Source: Deuterostichococcus epilithicus
Taxonomy: Eukaryota; Chlorophyta; Trebouxiophyceae; Prasiolales; Stichococcaceae
Assembly (NCBI GenBank): GCA_033439295.1
Contig: JAVTLE010000013.1
Location: forward strand, 2,232,001 to 2,296,000
Reading direction: 5' to 3'
DNA: 64,000 nt
Each line of letters opens with the position of its first letter. Within the stretch, counting starts at the first letter, position 1. Shown in pieces: positions 45,356 to 57,347 of this stretch. Both the position numbers and the translations under genes were made by a program. A model generated the notes under the pieces. The model was not told where the DNA came from. It saw only the letters and a list, made by a program, of their open reading frames with translations, and did not search any database.

Positions 45356-46731
45356 ATGCTGACATTATTGCCCTGCGCACCTGGCCTGCAGACTGCCAGA
45401 GTCTGCCAGGCCAAACGGTCTGCACGAGACACGCGATGCATATCCCGCGAAGCCTTACGGCGCGACGCATCAGGCAGTGGGGCCGGCGCCGGTGAAACCC
45501 CGCCAAGCAGACAGCTGGCCCATGGCCAAGGTTTCATGCTGGACGCCGCTTCTGCGGCGCATGACGTTGTTTACGGCCAGAATTTTGGCTTCGTCATCAC
45601 GCGGCCGCGGCGCGACCCCAGAGGCCTGGTTCGTTGCCCAGGTGCAGGCCCTATGCACTGCGCCCGGCAGCTGAGTCGTCGCGTGCGGCACATACCTGCC
45701 TTGTCAGTCGGCACCGAATTCATTTGCTGACCTTAAACACCACATGCTCATGTTGGCAGGCGCCCAGATGCAGCCCTTCAAGGCGAAGGGACAGACCAGT
45801 AACCTGGCCCTGGCGCTCGCGACGATGCAGACGCAGACCGGAATGGTGCCCTTCGGCTTCAGCGGCATAGCGGACGGCTCAATTGTGATCGACACTTGGG
45901 CCGAGGACGTCACAGGCAGCAGCGACGGTGGTGCTGCGGCTGCCAGTGCCTGCCTGGGCATTGTGCCCTATGTCGCGCCTGGCGCCACAGACTCGGATGC
46001 AGCTTCAGCTTCAACCGAGGTGCGAGGGCAATGTAGAACCACTCCTTGCATGTGCAGGCTGCCCTGTTTCTATTTTAGAAGGGCTGCCTCACCACAGCAG
46101 ACGCTACGTCTTGTGGCACTTTAGCGTCTGTCCACTGATAGCATGTCATACATTGAAGCATTCAAGGGACGAACGGGACTGAGGGTGGTCGCACAGGACG
46201 TGTGGGTGGTCGAAACCAGCAGCAGCAACCCACGGCGCACACAGAAGGTCAAGTTCACCTGCAATCTGTGCGGCTGCTGCACCATCTCGCCCGTCAACCC
46301 GCATGCCATGGCCAAGGGCAGCGTCTTCGCCCGCTGCGGCGGCTGCAACGTTATCCACAAGGCAAGCGGCAATGCCCTTGATGCATCCATCTGTGGTTGC
46401 CGTATCTGCCCCGCGAGGCTTTGACAGCGCATGCGCAAAGCACCGCACGTCTCATGCAGTCTTTGCGTGAATGCAGTAAGTAGGACATGCATGAGGTCAG
46501 CACTGCAATGACCTTCTGCGCCTGAGCCTGCCTGTGGACACCCACGCGCAGCTGCGGGACAACCTGAAGCTGTTCCTCGAAGTCAAGGGACCGGTGATGC
46601 GGCCGCGCCCGCGGGTGGCCATCCCGAAGGGCCTGCCGCAATTTCCGGGGCGCGGCCTGCAGGGTGCGCGGATCGGAGGCGCGCCCGTTCTCCACCCGCC
46701 GTCGGACAGCACCGGCGATGCAAAGGTTTGA
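45356..46731 (+). CDS. DNL-type zinc-finger protein (Zim17/HEP family), probably chloroplast
   Basis: Four exons: 45356-45641, 45760-46019, 46245-46361, 46552-46731; 280 residues. The start MLTLLPCAPGLQTARVCQAK followed by Arg/Ser-rich sequence looks like an organelle transit peptide. The zinc domain KVKFTCNLCGCCT...NPHAMAKGSVFARCGGCNVIHK carries the two CxxC pairs, and the next exon supplies LRDNLKLF, containing the DNL signature. Family members (yeast Zim17, plant HEP/ZR proteins) keep organellar Hsp70 soluble and stimulate its ATPase. The region before the finger (GMVPFGFSGIADGS..., Ser/Ala-rich) is not conserved in my recollection. The intron between the finger and the DNL exon uses a GC donor (AAG|GCAAGC); no GT donor there keeps the frame. 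The C-terminal tail is Pro/Arg/Gly-rich. Confidence 0.85.
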
Positions 46732-47121
46732 GAGGTGATCTCGACACCTTTGCAGCTACTTTGACAGCAGATTCCAGCAGAGTCCATTCCAATGTAGGAT
46801 CCATTCCAGCGGTTTCCGGCAGAACCAAGCAAATTCCGTCAGATTTGTGATGCTGGCCGGGTCGCAGCAGCAACTCCCTTGTATCGAGAGCCTGAGTTTG
46901 TGCTAAGTTGAAGGTCCAATTGTTACAGTGCTGCGGGCCATTGTTCAAGGCGCAATTTAACAATATGCAAAACCTGCGCATGATTGATTGTACAGATTTA
47001 TTGACGCTGCTGTACTCTAGCCATCTGAGGCTGAGCTGTTTCGGGTGTGTTTATGCTGAACATTGTAAACGTTGTGCATTCGTGCCCACTTCTTGCAGTG
47101 CCTGATCAAGCAGATTGCAAA
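46732..47121. other. Convergent intergenic spacer
   Basis: 390 bp between two stop codons. Contains several ATTCCA/TTCCAG-type short repeats near 46755-46830. No exon seen. Confidence 0.4.
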
Positions 47122-48257
47122 CTACGATACGGTTCCGTGCTGTTGAGCCGTGCCGTCTCTTCGTGACATGATGTGCCCGTGCCACACAGCCGGAATGGAC
47201 GCCAGCGACTCTGGATTCTTGAAGTAAAGAATCTCCCAGCCATTGCAGTGATCTTCAAAAACCTGCAATGCATGCGGTATAGTACTTAGTCTGGCACTGC
47301 AATCCTACATGTCGGGAAAAACCTATCACAAATCAAGTGCCTATCATCTCGTTCATGCATTACACCTGTTGAAGCTCCTGTTCTGACAGCGGCCGCGTGC
47401 ACCACACATTATGGTGCTTGACGCCCTCCTCCACGTGGTACGGAAAGTCCTGCAGGAGAAGGCAGCGTTTGTCAAACACTGAAGCCAAGGTCATCTGTCC
47501 ATTCGGGTGAGATAGAAGGCCATCGATTGCCACCTCACATTTTCTTTGAAGGTGACATGCGGTTGGCCATCCACCTCTGCTGGCGGCGCCCCCGCCCTTA
47601 TCTTTCCGTCTGCAAATGAAGGACCAAGGCCCCGGTGTGATTTGCCTCACACAGGTGCTATGCAATCACAGAAGCCATGCAGCGACATCGGGCAGGGTCC
47701 GCCTACCTGCCCCTGTGATGGCTTCAAAGTCCAGCTTTGTGATCTTGACGTAGTCTTCCATGCTGACAAACGACTTCAGTGTCTGCAGCCCCAGCGCTGT
47801 GTGCATCAGTGCCGAATGCCGACGCTGAGAACGTATCTAGAGCAGATTGCCGCATGGGCGCACTGCGGACATCTCACCTCCCTCCTGAACTTCCAGTAGA
47901 TCGCGATGTCTGCAGGCTTGCGCCCTAGACAGCCCAAAGACTCCTCTGTGCCCGCCTGCCACAGCATCAGGCCGACGTGAACCAAGCACTGCAGTAGTGC
48001 GGCTGAATGACGCAAGATGCCGGACGCAAGGTACACTGGATGATACTGCGTATATACTCCCTTGATCAGGACTCCTCGGGGGTTTGTGTATCTTGTAAAC
48101 ACACCAGTATCAGCTCAGTTAGCCTCTCCCACGACATCCTGTCCAGGCAGAAACCTGGCGTCCACCGCAGCCGCGCATACTCGCCCGTCAGCTCGTTGTT
48201 GATGATGCGCTCTACCTCCGGCCGATCTAACGGCCTCCTCTCCGTTTCTGGAACCAT
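47122..48257 (-). CDS. DUF3605 family protein
   Basis: Six exons, 48257-48105, 47955-47878, 47782-47707, 47609-47539, 47449-47366 and 47262-47122, give exactly 200 residues. The order matches the uncharacterised DUF3605 family of fungi and algae: ELTGEYARLRWTPGFCLDR, LGRKPADIAIYWKFRRE, SMEDYVKITKLDFEAITG, a middle part close to AEVDGQPHVTFKEN, then DFPYHVEEGVKHHNVWCTRPLSE and NGWEILYFKNPESLASIPAVWHGHI. The dense aromatic and histidine residues of the FPYHVE..V.H...W block are the family hallmark and could bind metal or a small ligand, but no activity is established. There is no targeting signal and no membrane segment. It is head to head with a HAD phosphatase gene, 488 bp apart. Confidence 0.82.
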
Positions 48258-48745
48258 TGTGGCAGATGGGTCGTGGCGTGCACGGGGGTAGAAGGGATGT
48301 GCGCAACACAGATCTGTTTTCAGATCAGTCAGCGGCGGTGTTGCCTTTTGAAATTCGGACGCGATCGAGAGCGGCGGTGTTGTCACAAGTGGACAGCCGT
48401 GTGCTTGGCAGCGATTGCGCAGAGTGGCGCTTTCTTCACGAAACGGCGAAGTGCTGATAGAGAGCAAGTGCTGATACATGCATGAGTCATGCATCATGCA
48501 TGCTGGAATTGCCAGCCGGACTCGCCGTAAGTATGCACTGTTTGCGTCGACCTCTGAATTCTTTGTTACTTGAGAGGCACGCGCCGCCGCGCGCTCCTGA
48601 AACATTGCGTAGTTATTCATTATGCACTGCCACTGAGACTCAATCCTTCTCTGAAAGAAAGCAATCTTGCACCTCAGCTTGCCACTGCCATTTGCTGCCT
48701 CAATCAAAGCCTGCATTTACACTCAAATCGCTGCACACTCTCAAC
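48258..48745. promoter_or_regulatory. Divergent promoter region with bZIP-like palindrome
   Basis: 488 bp between opposing start codons. At 48477-48502 there are overlapping ATGCAT motifs flanking TGAGTCA (48483-48489), a GCN4/AP-1-type bZIP core inside the near-palindrome GCATGAGTCATGC. Whether it is used is unknown. Confidence 0.35.
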
Positions 48746-50054
48746 ATGGCGGCCGTGCCCCAAGCGCTGCTGCCGGACGGCGCAAACGGCCTCGTGCCCC
48801 AAGCGCTGCTGCCGGACGGCGCAATGGCGATTGTGCTGGATTGCGATGGCACGCTCATGGACACCATGTCGCAGCACTGGCAGAGCTGGAAGCTGGCGTG
48901 CCAAAAGTTTGGGGTCAGCATCACCGTCGAGCAGTTCATTGACTACGCGGGGAAGCCGGGCAGTGAGATCATTGGAATTCTTTGCGAACAGCAGGTGCGC
49001 AGCGGTTCTGGCGCAAGCAAGCAGCTCGATGGGTGACTTGTACCAGCTGAACTATGTCTGAGCGTGTGTTGCTGTGCAGGGCAAGATCATAGATCAGGAG
49101 GCATTCATCAAATGGAAGCGTGACTGGTACACCTCACAGCTTCACCTGGTGGGTGACCAATTTTGCACCGAAGCCCGTCATGTGCAATGTGCATGGTCAA
49201 AGGCCGCCTGTATGTAGCATGGGAATTCGCGCTGTCCAATACCAAGCACAAACTGACTTTGATGTTGCTGTGTGCGCAGGTGAAGCCAATCGAGCCGGTG
49301 CTCGCGATTGCCCTGGAGGCCCAGCGGCGCGGCATCCCCATGGCCATTGCCTCTGGCGGCGGCAGGACACACGTGCTCGGCGCAATCCAGGCAAACGGCA
49401 TCGAGCGCATGTTCGAGGTCTTCATCTGTGCGGAGGTAACTCATAGCCCGCACGTGGTGGCTGAACCTGTGTCTGCCGCAACCTCAGGCCACATCGTTGG
49501 CCCGCTGTAAACCTAACAGTCGCCCACATCGTGAGGTTTGCAGCACAACTGCAGGACTATGTCAACAGTAAGCCAGCGCCGGACTGCTTCCTTTTAGCGG
49601 CTGAGAAGCTTGGCGTGCCGCCGGAAAAATGCGTCGGTAATCATCTACATTGAATGGCCTTTCAAACATCATCCTGTGAGACAGTCTTTGGACACCCGGA
49701 AATCCCGGCATCTCCATGGCAGTTGCCCGTGACAGGATGGTTGCTACAATCTCACTGTCGCTCGTCTTCACTGTCGCTCGTCCTCATTGCCTCCAGGATA
49801 CGAAGATGCCGTGCTAGGCATGCAGTCAATCAGGTGCAAATTTTGCCACATTGCAATTGACCGCACACACCAGTCATACGCTTGCACAAGCACACAGATC
49901 ATGCGCGTGCCGCGAGCGCCACTTGCTCCGCGCATCACTTGCGCGGCTTCAGTTGGCTCAACTGGTTGTATCGCTTGATTACAGGGCAGCAGGGTTCATG
50001 GCCGCCATTGACGTGACGAAGATCCCAGGATACCCTGATTTGGTAGACCCTTGA
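48746..50054 (+). CDS. HAD-superfamily hydrolase, beta-phosphoglucomutase/sugar-phosphatase-like
   Basis: Six exons: 48746-48994, 49080-49148, 49280-49435, 49555-49636, 49797-49833, 49985-50054; 220 residues. Motif I is AIVLDCDGTLMDTM, with nucleophile Asp and DGT typical of the beta-PGM/phosphatase subfamily. The cap region (HWQSWKLACQKFGVSITVEQ) lies between motifs I and II as in subclass I, motif II is AIASGGGRTHV, motif III the lysine in NSKPAPDCFLLAAEKLG, and motif IV GYEDAVLGMQSIRAAGF. It resembles plant cytosolic sugar-phosphate phosphatases (SGPP/DOG-type). The first 26 residues contain a perfect in-frame duplication (VPQALLPDGA twice), without effect on the fold. No targeting peptide is evident. 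Confidence 0.87.
48754..48824. repeat. In-frame 39-bp tandem repeat in the HAD gene N terminus
   Basis: A perfect 32-bp match at 48754-48785 and 48793-48824 (period 39 bp = 13 codons) duplicates the VPQALLPDGA segment. Confidence 0.9.
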
Positions 50055-50507
50055 TGAGAGCCGATTTTATTGCAGGGCACAACCCGCTCAGGTTGTTTCG
50101 CAACACCCTCAAAGTAGGGTGTCCACGCCCTGCGCGGCCAATGACTCCCAAGAATTTGATTGTATTGCTATTCGTACAATGAACTGAACTGCAGACTGTG
50201 CTTCGGATCTGGACAGAAACTCTGCCAGAATTCCAGTTGGAATCGTCAGCGCTGCTTACGTACTAGGGCCGAGGCAGGTGCTTCATTCAAACTGCTCACC
50301 CTGCAGTCTGCTGGTTCAGCTGTCACTAACTGAGGACTACATGCTCAGCAACCCAGCTATGCCTGTTTGTAGCTTGCTCCGGTCCTATATATATTATGGT
50401 GTAGTATATTATCGTCATGTGATGAACGAACGACCCAGCGCCGGTTCATATGAGTACACGTCAGCGGCGCCTGCCGCCGCCAGCGCATCAAGCGTTTACC
50501 TGCTGGA
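50055..50507. other. Spacer upstream of the large membrane-protein gene
   Basis: About 450 bp between two plus-strand genes, with TATATATATTATGG-like AT stretches near 50388-50412 that could serve as a core promoter. No exon seen. Confidence 0.35.
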
Positions 50508-53500
50508 ATGGATGCTTTCTCCGTGTTGCACAATTTTGAAGCAGAAGCTGCCAGTGTTGTGCAGTCTGAATTGGGAGCTCAGGCAGGGGACGATCTCCTG
50601 TATGGCGGATTAGGCGGCGGCAGCCATACGCATACCAGTCTTCCCCAAAAACCCCAACAATAATCCTCCAAGCGACGTCGTCCTCGAATTTCATTGAATG
50701 ATGCACATGCTCGCATCCGATTAACGGTACGCAGTCAGTGGCGCTCCATCTAATCTTGCATGATCTATGAAGTACTCCGAGCGAGGCGGCGTCGTGTGAA
50801 GTGCTGCGTGGTGTGTGTCACTGGCTGGGGGGATCGATAGACAGGCAGCAATTTGCGAGACACGTCTTGGTAAGTCCTGCTGCTAATGTTTGATCAGGCA
50901 GCACCCCAGCAGCAGATTACACACCACGCCACAAGAGCACGCTGCCGCCGATTATGCCTTGATGGCCAAACAAACCCGGAAATTCAAATTGTCACAGTTC
51001 GAGGTTCGCGACCCTGCGTCGACACACCCAGCACCGCATTTATAGCAGTGAAGGTTCCGATAGGAAGTTCAACAACCATATTGCCGGCGGCCCGCGCAAA
51101 ATCCGTTGAAACCTGTGAAGCACCCTTGACCTCGGATGAACCTGTTGTGATGGGCGACCGTCAAACTCTGGTTAATTGCCTTTAAAGAGGACTGAGAAGG
51201 TTCAAAGTGCCTGTAGTGGCACAGGAGTGGTGTCAGGGGCCTCCCGCCGGGCGTGTGGCTCTTTTCAGACCCAGGGAGGACAAGTGAGTCAGCGTTCTTT
51301 CGACACCAACAACTACTTGCAGGTCAGCGCCTCACTGCTGCCGCTTACCGCCCGTGACGCATATAGCAAACTTGATCGATCAGCCTCCACACTGTCTCGC
51401 AAGCGCCTCTGCACGGCTGTGTGAGAAACTTGCTGGCCTGCTAGGTCTGTCGGCACCGGTGGCCTTCAAACGGTTTGCAATGCGTGCAGCTTGGTTCAAG
51501 TGTCTCAGGGCGAGAAGTGATGAAGGATGTTAGCAGTCCCGCGGCTTTAGAGGTGCGTCCTGCAGCGTTAACGCATCGAATATGCCAGTCACTACTCCCA
51601 GGCCTGCTGTCATCGCCACCTTAGAGCCTGGTCGCGGCATTGCAGGTGGCCGCCAGCAGCCCAGCTAAGGCTCGCGGCAGCGCCAGACTGCGTTTGTCGT
51701 TTGAGGAGACCAAGGAGACTTGGGACTCGGCGGCATCACAGAAACACGAGCGCCGCCGCCACACACAGGTGGGTGAACTTAGCCCCTCGACAAGGCACAA
51801 TGATCATGGTGTCTCTGCTCTGCCAGGCAGCTGTGCGTGTCTCAATGGGACATGTTATCACAGTGCCTGGTGCCTCCACCCAGCCATGATGGTGCGCCAT
51901 TCCCATTTGTGCAGGATGAGTTTGGGCCTGCCAGCCCACAGCGAGGGGCCACCGTCTCACCGCCGCGTCCCACAAGCAGCAGCGGCGATGTCAGCCGCTT
52001 GACGCGCCGCACGCTCAGCCTCAGCGGCCCAGGCAAGGGCAAAATCACACAGACCTCGCAGTGGCTGGACGATCTGCGCCAGAGCTTTGGCAGGCCACGG
52101 CCATCGATTCAGCTAGAGGAACTGCCGCCCGCCTTGCCGGCGCCCGGCAGCGGAGCAGCGGCACAAACTTCCGTTGCCAGTCCCAGTTTGCCGAGGCGAG
52201 CTCCGGACGCGGCAGTCCTTGCGGCAGCCCTCGCGGCTCGGCTGCAGGCCTCGCCCTCGGAGCGCCTTCTCAGGTAAGGGCCTAGCTCTGTGCGGCGTGT
52301 CCCCTCCCCTCCTCGTGTGGGAGTCCGTAGTCTGCGACAGCCCGGGCTGGCTGCCATCCCTGGGCAAATGGCTGGCCAGGGGTGGCAGTGTGAAGTCGCC
52401 CTGCCTGTGGGTTCATCACATTGTGGATGGGCCGCCAGCATTAAAGTCAGTGAATACAAGTCCTGCCCGCGTGATGACTGGTCTTAGATATACAGCGGCC
52501 CATGTCCAATCTTTCAGCTTGATTTTTGCAGGCAACACCACTCGGCAGACAGCCCAGCTGTTCGACAGCGCGGATGGCCTTCGCCTGGCTGCCGCTCCAC
52601 CGCTGACGCTGTCGTCCCAGCCGTCCCCAGCCCGCAGCCCGGCAGCAGCCGCGTCCCGGGAGAGGCCGCGTCGCCGGCCCGCCGGCGCGAGCACTCTGTG
52701 CCGCTGTCGGACATATCGCTGACGCCGCCGCGCCGCAGATCGCCGTCTCCAGGCGGCAGCAGCCGCGCACGCCGCCACACAGGTGGCAGCCTGACCACGC
52801 CCGCTCCAGGGCTGCAGCTCGGTGGCGCCGGCAGGAGCGACAGCATGGCGCCGGGGTCCAGCGGCAGCGAGCTCAGCCTTATCGAGAAGGCTGTCGTGGT
52901 GTCGGTGGGCATGCTCGCATACCCGTTCATGAGGACGCCACCCTCGACCGAGAGCGGCGACGCGCAGGCGGACGGGGGCCGATCACAGGAGGTGGGCCCC
53001 GAGCAGCGCACGCCGGGCAAGCGGGCGACTGGCAGCCCAGCCGCTGCAGAGGCGCTGATGCCCATCACGAACCTGGCCACCCGCCTGACGGACGCGGCTG
53101 GCATGCCTAGCGAGGACGCGAACGCCGCGGCAGACGTATTCTCGGCGACTGCGACCTTTGGCAGCGCCGCGGCTCGCGAAGCGAGCGGCGCCACGCCTGC
53201 CGGCAGTGGCAACGCTGCCGCAGCCCCCGGCGGCGATGCCGCAGACAGCGCCGGCGCGTCCCCGGTCCTGCGGCAGCCGCTCGCCGCCGCGCAGCAGGGC
53301 GGCTATGATGAACAGGAGCTGATGGGTTGTGACGGCAGCGCCGCGCCGCCGCCATCGTCGCCGCCGGCGGGCGGTGCTGCTGCTGCTGCTGCTGGGGACG
53401 GGGCGGCCACTGAGGCGGCGACTGCAGCAGAGCTGGCAGATGAGGAGGCGCCCTACGGCCGCACGCTGCGGGCGACTTACGGCAGCATCCCTGCAGCGGC

Positions 53501-56500
53501 GGCAGACGACGCTGCTGCCTTCGATGTTGCGGTGGCCGCCGCCATGTCGGAGCTGGCTGATGGCAGCGTTGTCCACGATGCCGCAGCTGATGATACCGCA
53601 GACGGCGGTGCCGCAGCCGACGGCGGCGCAGGCGAAGCCCCTGCTGCCATCGCTGGCGCACCCGGCAATCAGGCTGCAACGCGCATCGGGCAGGATGCAC
53701 CGGCCCCTGCGGCAACTGGAGGGGCCGCAGCGCCGTCGGCCGCTGCATTAGGCCGCTCCACCAGCGGCTGCCGTGGTACCCTGGCCAGCATGCCCTCCAT
53801 CTCAGAGGCCACCGCCGAAGCCCACACCTCTCAGGGTGAGCACTGCATGGCGCTTTGGGCAGCAGGCAGCGCTGCACTGCCTTTTGGTAGCCTGGAAGCA
53901 GGCAACAGTCGCCGCTCTGCATGACCGCTGGTCTGACTACGGCCCTTGAAGGTGTTGGCGCAGATGCTGCTTTTGTGATTTGACACCTGTCTGCTGTTTT
54001 CTGCATTGCAGGCAAGGAAGAGGCGCAGGTGGCAACGACAGCACCCTCAAGGGCCGTCGAGGGTCCGCTGCCATCTGCTGTGCGCCATCGCGCGGCGCCG
54101 TCGCCCAAGTTGCAACAGCAGGCGCTGCAGCCGCAGTCAGCGGAGCGCACCGCCGCACCAACGGGCGCGGNGGTGCCGGGGGCGGCAGCCCGGCATGCCA
54201 CGGGGCGGCGCCGCGCTCCCATCGCCACGCCCGGCGCACTGCTTGCCATGCTGGCGCTGCTGGCGCTGCTGGCCACTGGCCTCCTGGCCTCCTACGATCC
54301 AGCGTCGGGGCGGCTCTCGGCTGCCACTGCGGTCGCGCGCGCGGAGCAAGCTTCAAGCCTCGCCAGGCGGCAGGCAGCGGCGGCCGGCGGCAGCGCCAAA
54401 CACATGGCGCATGCGTCGGCGACGTGGTGTGCTGACGCCGCCAGAGGCGCCCCGCCTTACTTGGGAAAAGTAGGGAAGGAGTGCTGGCAGGGCCTCGGGG
54501 CTGCGGCCGCGGCTGCAAGGCACGCCGCTGCCGCAGCTCCGCCAGCAGCTGGGGACCTGTGGCGTCGCGCCGTCAACGGCACTCAAGCAGACGTGCGGCT
54601 GGTAGCCGCTGCAGGCCGGCGGCTGAGCAGCGGCCTCAGCAAGTCAGCGGCAGCAATGGCCGCAGCCGTGGCACGGGAGGCGCGGGCGGCTGTCGCGGGT
54701 CCTGCGTCCTGGGCTGCCTGTCAGGCCAGGTGTGGCATCAGCTGTGCTTGGTACTGCTGCTTCTTGGAGGGTGCATCCACGGCGTTCAGCCGCCGTGGAA
54801 GGCGCACGTAGTAGAGCCTTGCAGGCTGACAGTCTGCTGCAGCCGGTCTGATGGGCCAGCTGCATCCGAGATCTGAGCAACGCCCGATGCGATGATTGAT
54901 GACAAATCCTGTGTGTTGCAGCGCCATGTGGACGCGGTCTGCCCATGCGGCGCACGCTGCAAACTCCAAGCTGGCGGTGGAAGGTCGCGGCATGGTGGAC
55001 GCTGCGGCTGATGCGCTGCAGCGGGACTGGCGCCGCATGGCCGCTGCCGCCAGTCGTCTGCAAAGGTGTGCGGTGCTGCCCAGACTGCCGCCTGCTCCAG
55101 TGCAGATCCTGCAGGCTGCAGGGGCCGGGCCCGCACAACCTGTTGCTGCCGTCCTGGAGTCGCGATCCCCTGAAGCATGGAGGCGACACAGATTATGGCT
55201 TGCAGCCAGCATGTGACGATCCTCACACCGGCAGTTTGCATGGCGAAAGGAGGTGACTGTGTGTCGGCAGGCATGTCCCCCGCTCGAGGCAGGAGCTGGA
55301 GGTAGCTGCAAGGGCCGGCGCTGGCTCGCTGCGCGCTGCCGCCATCGCCGCTGCCGCAGGCGCCGCTGCAGGCAGCCACGCCGTCAAAGCCTGGGCTCGC
55401 CAGCTGGTGCAGCCTGCCGCAACGCCCCCGCCGCCACCCAAGTCGGCAGCCGCCCGGGTGTGGGCTAGCATCAGCAGCCGCGGGCCGCCCCCCGAAGGCG
55501 CTTCCGCGGCAATGGCAGCCGAATCCAGGGCAGCCCCGGCTCCGGCGGCGCAGCCACCAACGGCGAGCCCACCGCCCGCCGTCAAGCCTGCACTCAGCGC
55601 ACCAGCAGCCGTGCCAACAAGAGGCAGCGTCAAGCCCGGAGGTGCACCTCTGCGCAGCTCCATGTGGCTGACGCCGTCGAGCAAGCCCGCCGCACAGAGC
55701 ACAGTGGCAGCTCCCGAGAACCCCAAACCGCAGGCTGCCGCGGCAACCGCCGCCAAGGGCGCCGCCGCCGCGAGCGCCGCCAGCAGGCGGGCCGAGACGG
55801 CGCCGGCGGCGCTGAGCCCAACTCCAGCCGGCAAGCCCGCTGCAGCGACGCCGCGTTATGGTGTTGCGCCCACTGCACTGCAGCACCTGGCGGCAGGCGC
55901 TGCCGCCCCCGCCGCGACAGCAGCCAGACTCCCAGCCCCTGCTGCCGCCGCGCTGCCTGCAGCGCACAGCACTGCCCAGGCCGCGGGCGCGCCGCTCGTC
56001 AAGGCGTCATCCGGCGTGCACGCGATGGCGGCAGGCTGCCTGGTTGCGCTGGCGGTGTGTGGCGTTGCCGCAGCCCTGCACTGGCTGGGCTGGCTGCCTG
56101 GCGGCGCCCAGACACCACACGAGCAGCTAGACAGCTCAGGTGGGGATTGCACTTACTCTTCTTGCTGGCGACCGAGTGACCGTCCCTCTCCGCACCAGAC
56201 GCTGCCGATGCCCAAAGCACACGACCTCTAGTTCCTCCACGTGACAGCGGCCTAACCGATGCCGGCAGGGCCAGCAGTCATGTTGCAGAGAGTCGGCCTT
56301 GGTTCGGCTGCATCGTCATGCCCCGGAACAGCACGTCGGGACAGGCTGCTTGTCACACCCATAGTACTGGTGCTGACCAATTCATTTGAGGTGCCACTGT
56401 TCGAACCCCTGCAGGCGCCAGAGAGGACGCGTATGAGGGGCCGGACGCGGACGCGGCCGACGCGTTTGATGGCAGCCTGCTGGACCGCGCAGCCTTCGAC

Positions 56501-57347
56501 GCGGCGCTGGCAGACGGGCGGCCGCCCCCCGCCCGCCGGCACACCATCGCCACCGACCAGCCACAGGTGCGGGCGCGGCCGGCAGCCTCGTGACCTGCAT
56601 GCGCCTGATGCCTTGCAGGGACTCCGCGGGATGTCCACAGAAGCAACAGAACACGACAGCGACCAAATGTATGCTCGTTGCATCATGCTCCCGAAGCCCA
56701 GCGCGAATCATGCCGGCGCAGGGGCGCGCGTTCACGTGGCTGCGGCCCAACGAGGTGGTGACACGCGCCACGACCGCGGGCGCCTCATCCGGGCTGGACT
56801 ATCTGTGGTTGCGGTCCAGGGTGATTGTCAAGCTGTCACCCGAGGCACAGGGCCGCATCGCAAGGTGCGCCCCCCCTCTGGCAAACCTCAGCAAGCGCAA
56901 AAGTCAAGGTGGTTGATCTAATCGTATATGGTGGATATTGTCGACTTTGTCAGCCATTCCTTTTGGTGGGCACTCGCAGCTGTTGCGTGTCTTTTCGCAG
57001 TCCCAGAGTGCCGACGAGCATGCTGGCTACCGCTGGGCTCTCTAATGCTGCATCCGCTGCGGTGCCTCCTGGGCGCACTGCGCGCCGCAACTGAAAACTG
57101 ACACTTTCGTGTCGCGTGCAGGTCGTCCGACCTCGAGGCGCTGGGGCGCGGTACCTCCTTTCGCAGCCCCATGGCGGCGCTGCGGGACGTCCACTTTGAC
57201 GGCCGGCGCGGCGGTCGCCGCAGCCCGCCCAGTGGCGGCAGCGCTGCCGCCGTCGCCGCCGCCGCCGAGCCCCGACAACCCGAGACGCCGATCTCCGGCG
57301 GCGCCGCCGCTGCCCAGCGAGCATCAAGGCGCCAGACGCTGGGCTGA
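50508..57347 (+). CDS. Unrecognised 1437-residue Ala/Pro/Ser-rich protein with two candidate membrane segments
   Basis: Modelled exons: 50508-50599, 50898-51003, 51323-51418, 51646-51768, 51915-52273, 52532-53835, 54012-54729, 54922-55065, 55289-56139, 56415-56566, 56722-56864, 57122-57347. They sum to 4314 nt, one frame from ATG to TGA. I know no family for it. Visible parts: an N-terminal segment with QTRKFKLSQFE; basic Ser/Pro runs (LTPPRRRSPSPGG); long Ala/Gly/Asp low-complexity tracts; a hydrophobic ALLAMLALLALLATGLLASY near 54229-54290; an Ala-rich helical region; a second hydrophobic AAGCLVALAVCGVAAALHWL near 56028-56090; and a better-ordered C-terminal block, GRAFTWLRPNEVVTRATT, LDYLWLRSRVIVKLSP, RSSDLEALGRGTSFRSP. 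One N base is in exon 7. The first three exons are the least certain. A membrane scaffold is possible but unproved. Confidence 0.6.

Noticed and set aside
53107-54276. 389-codon minus-strand open frame
   Set aside because: Antisense shadow of the Ala-rich exons of the large membrane-protein gene; Arg/His-rich shadow composition.
54786-55967. 393-codon minus-strand open frame
   Set aside because: Same reason: mirror of Ala/Pro-rich coding sequence on the plus strand.
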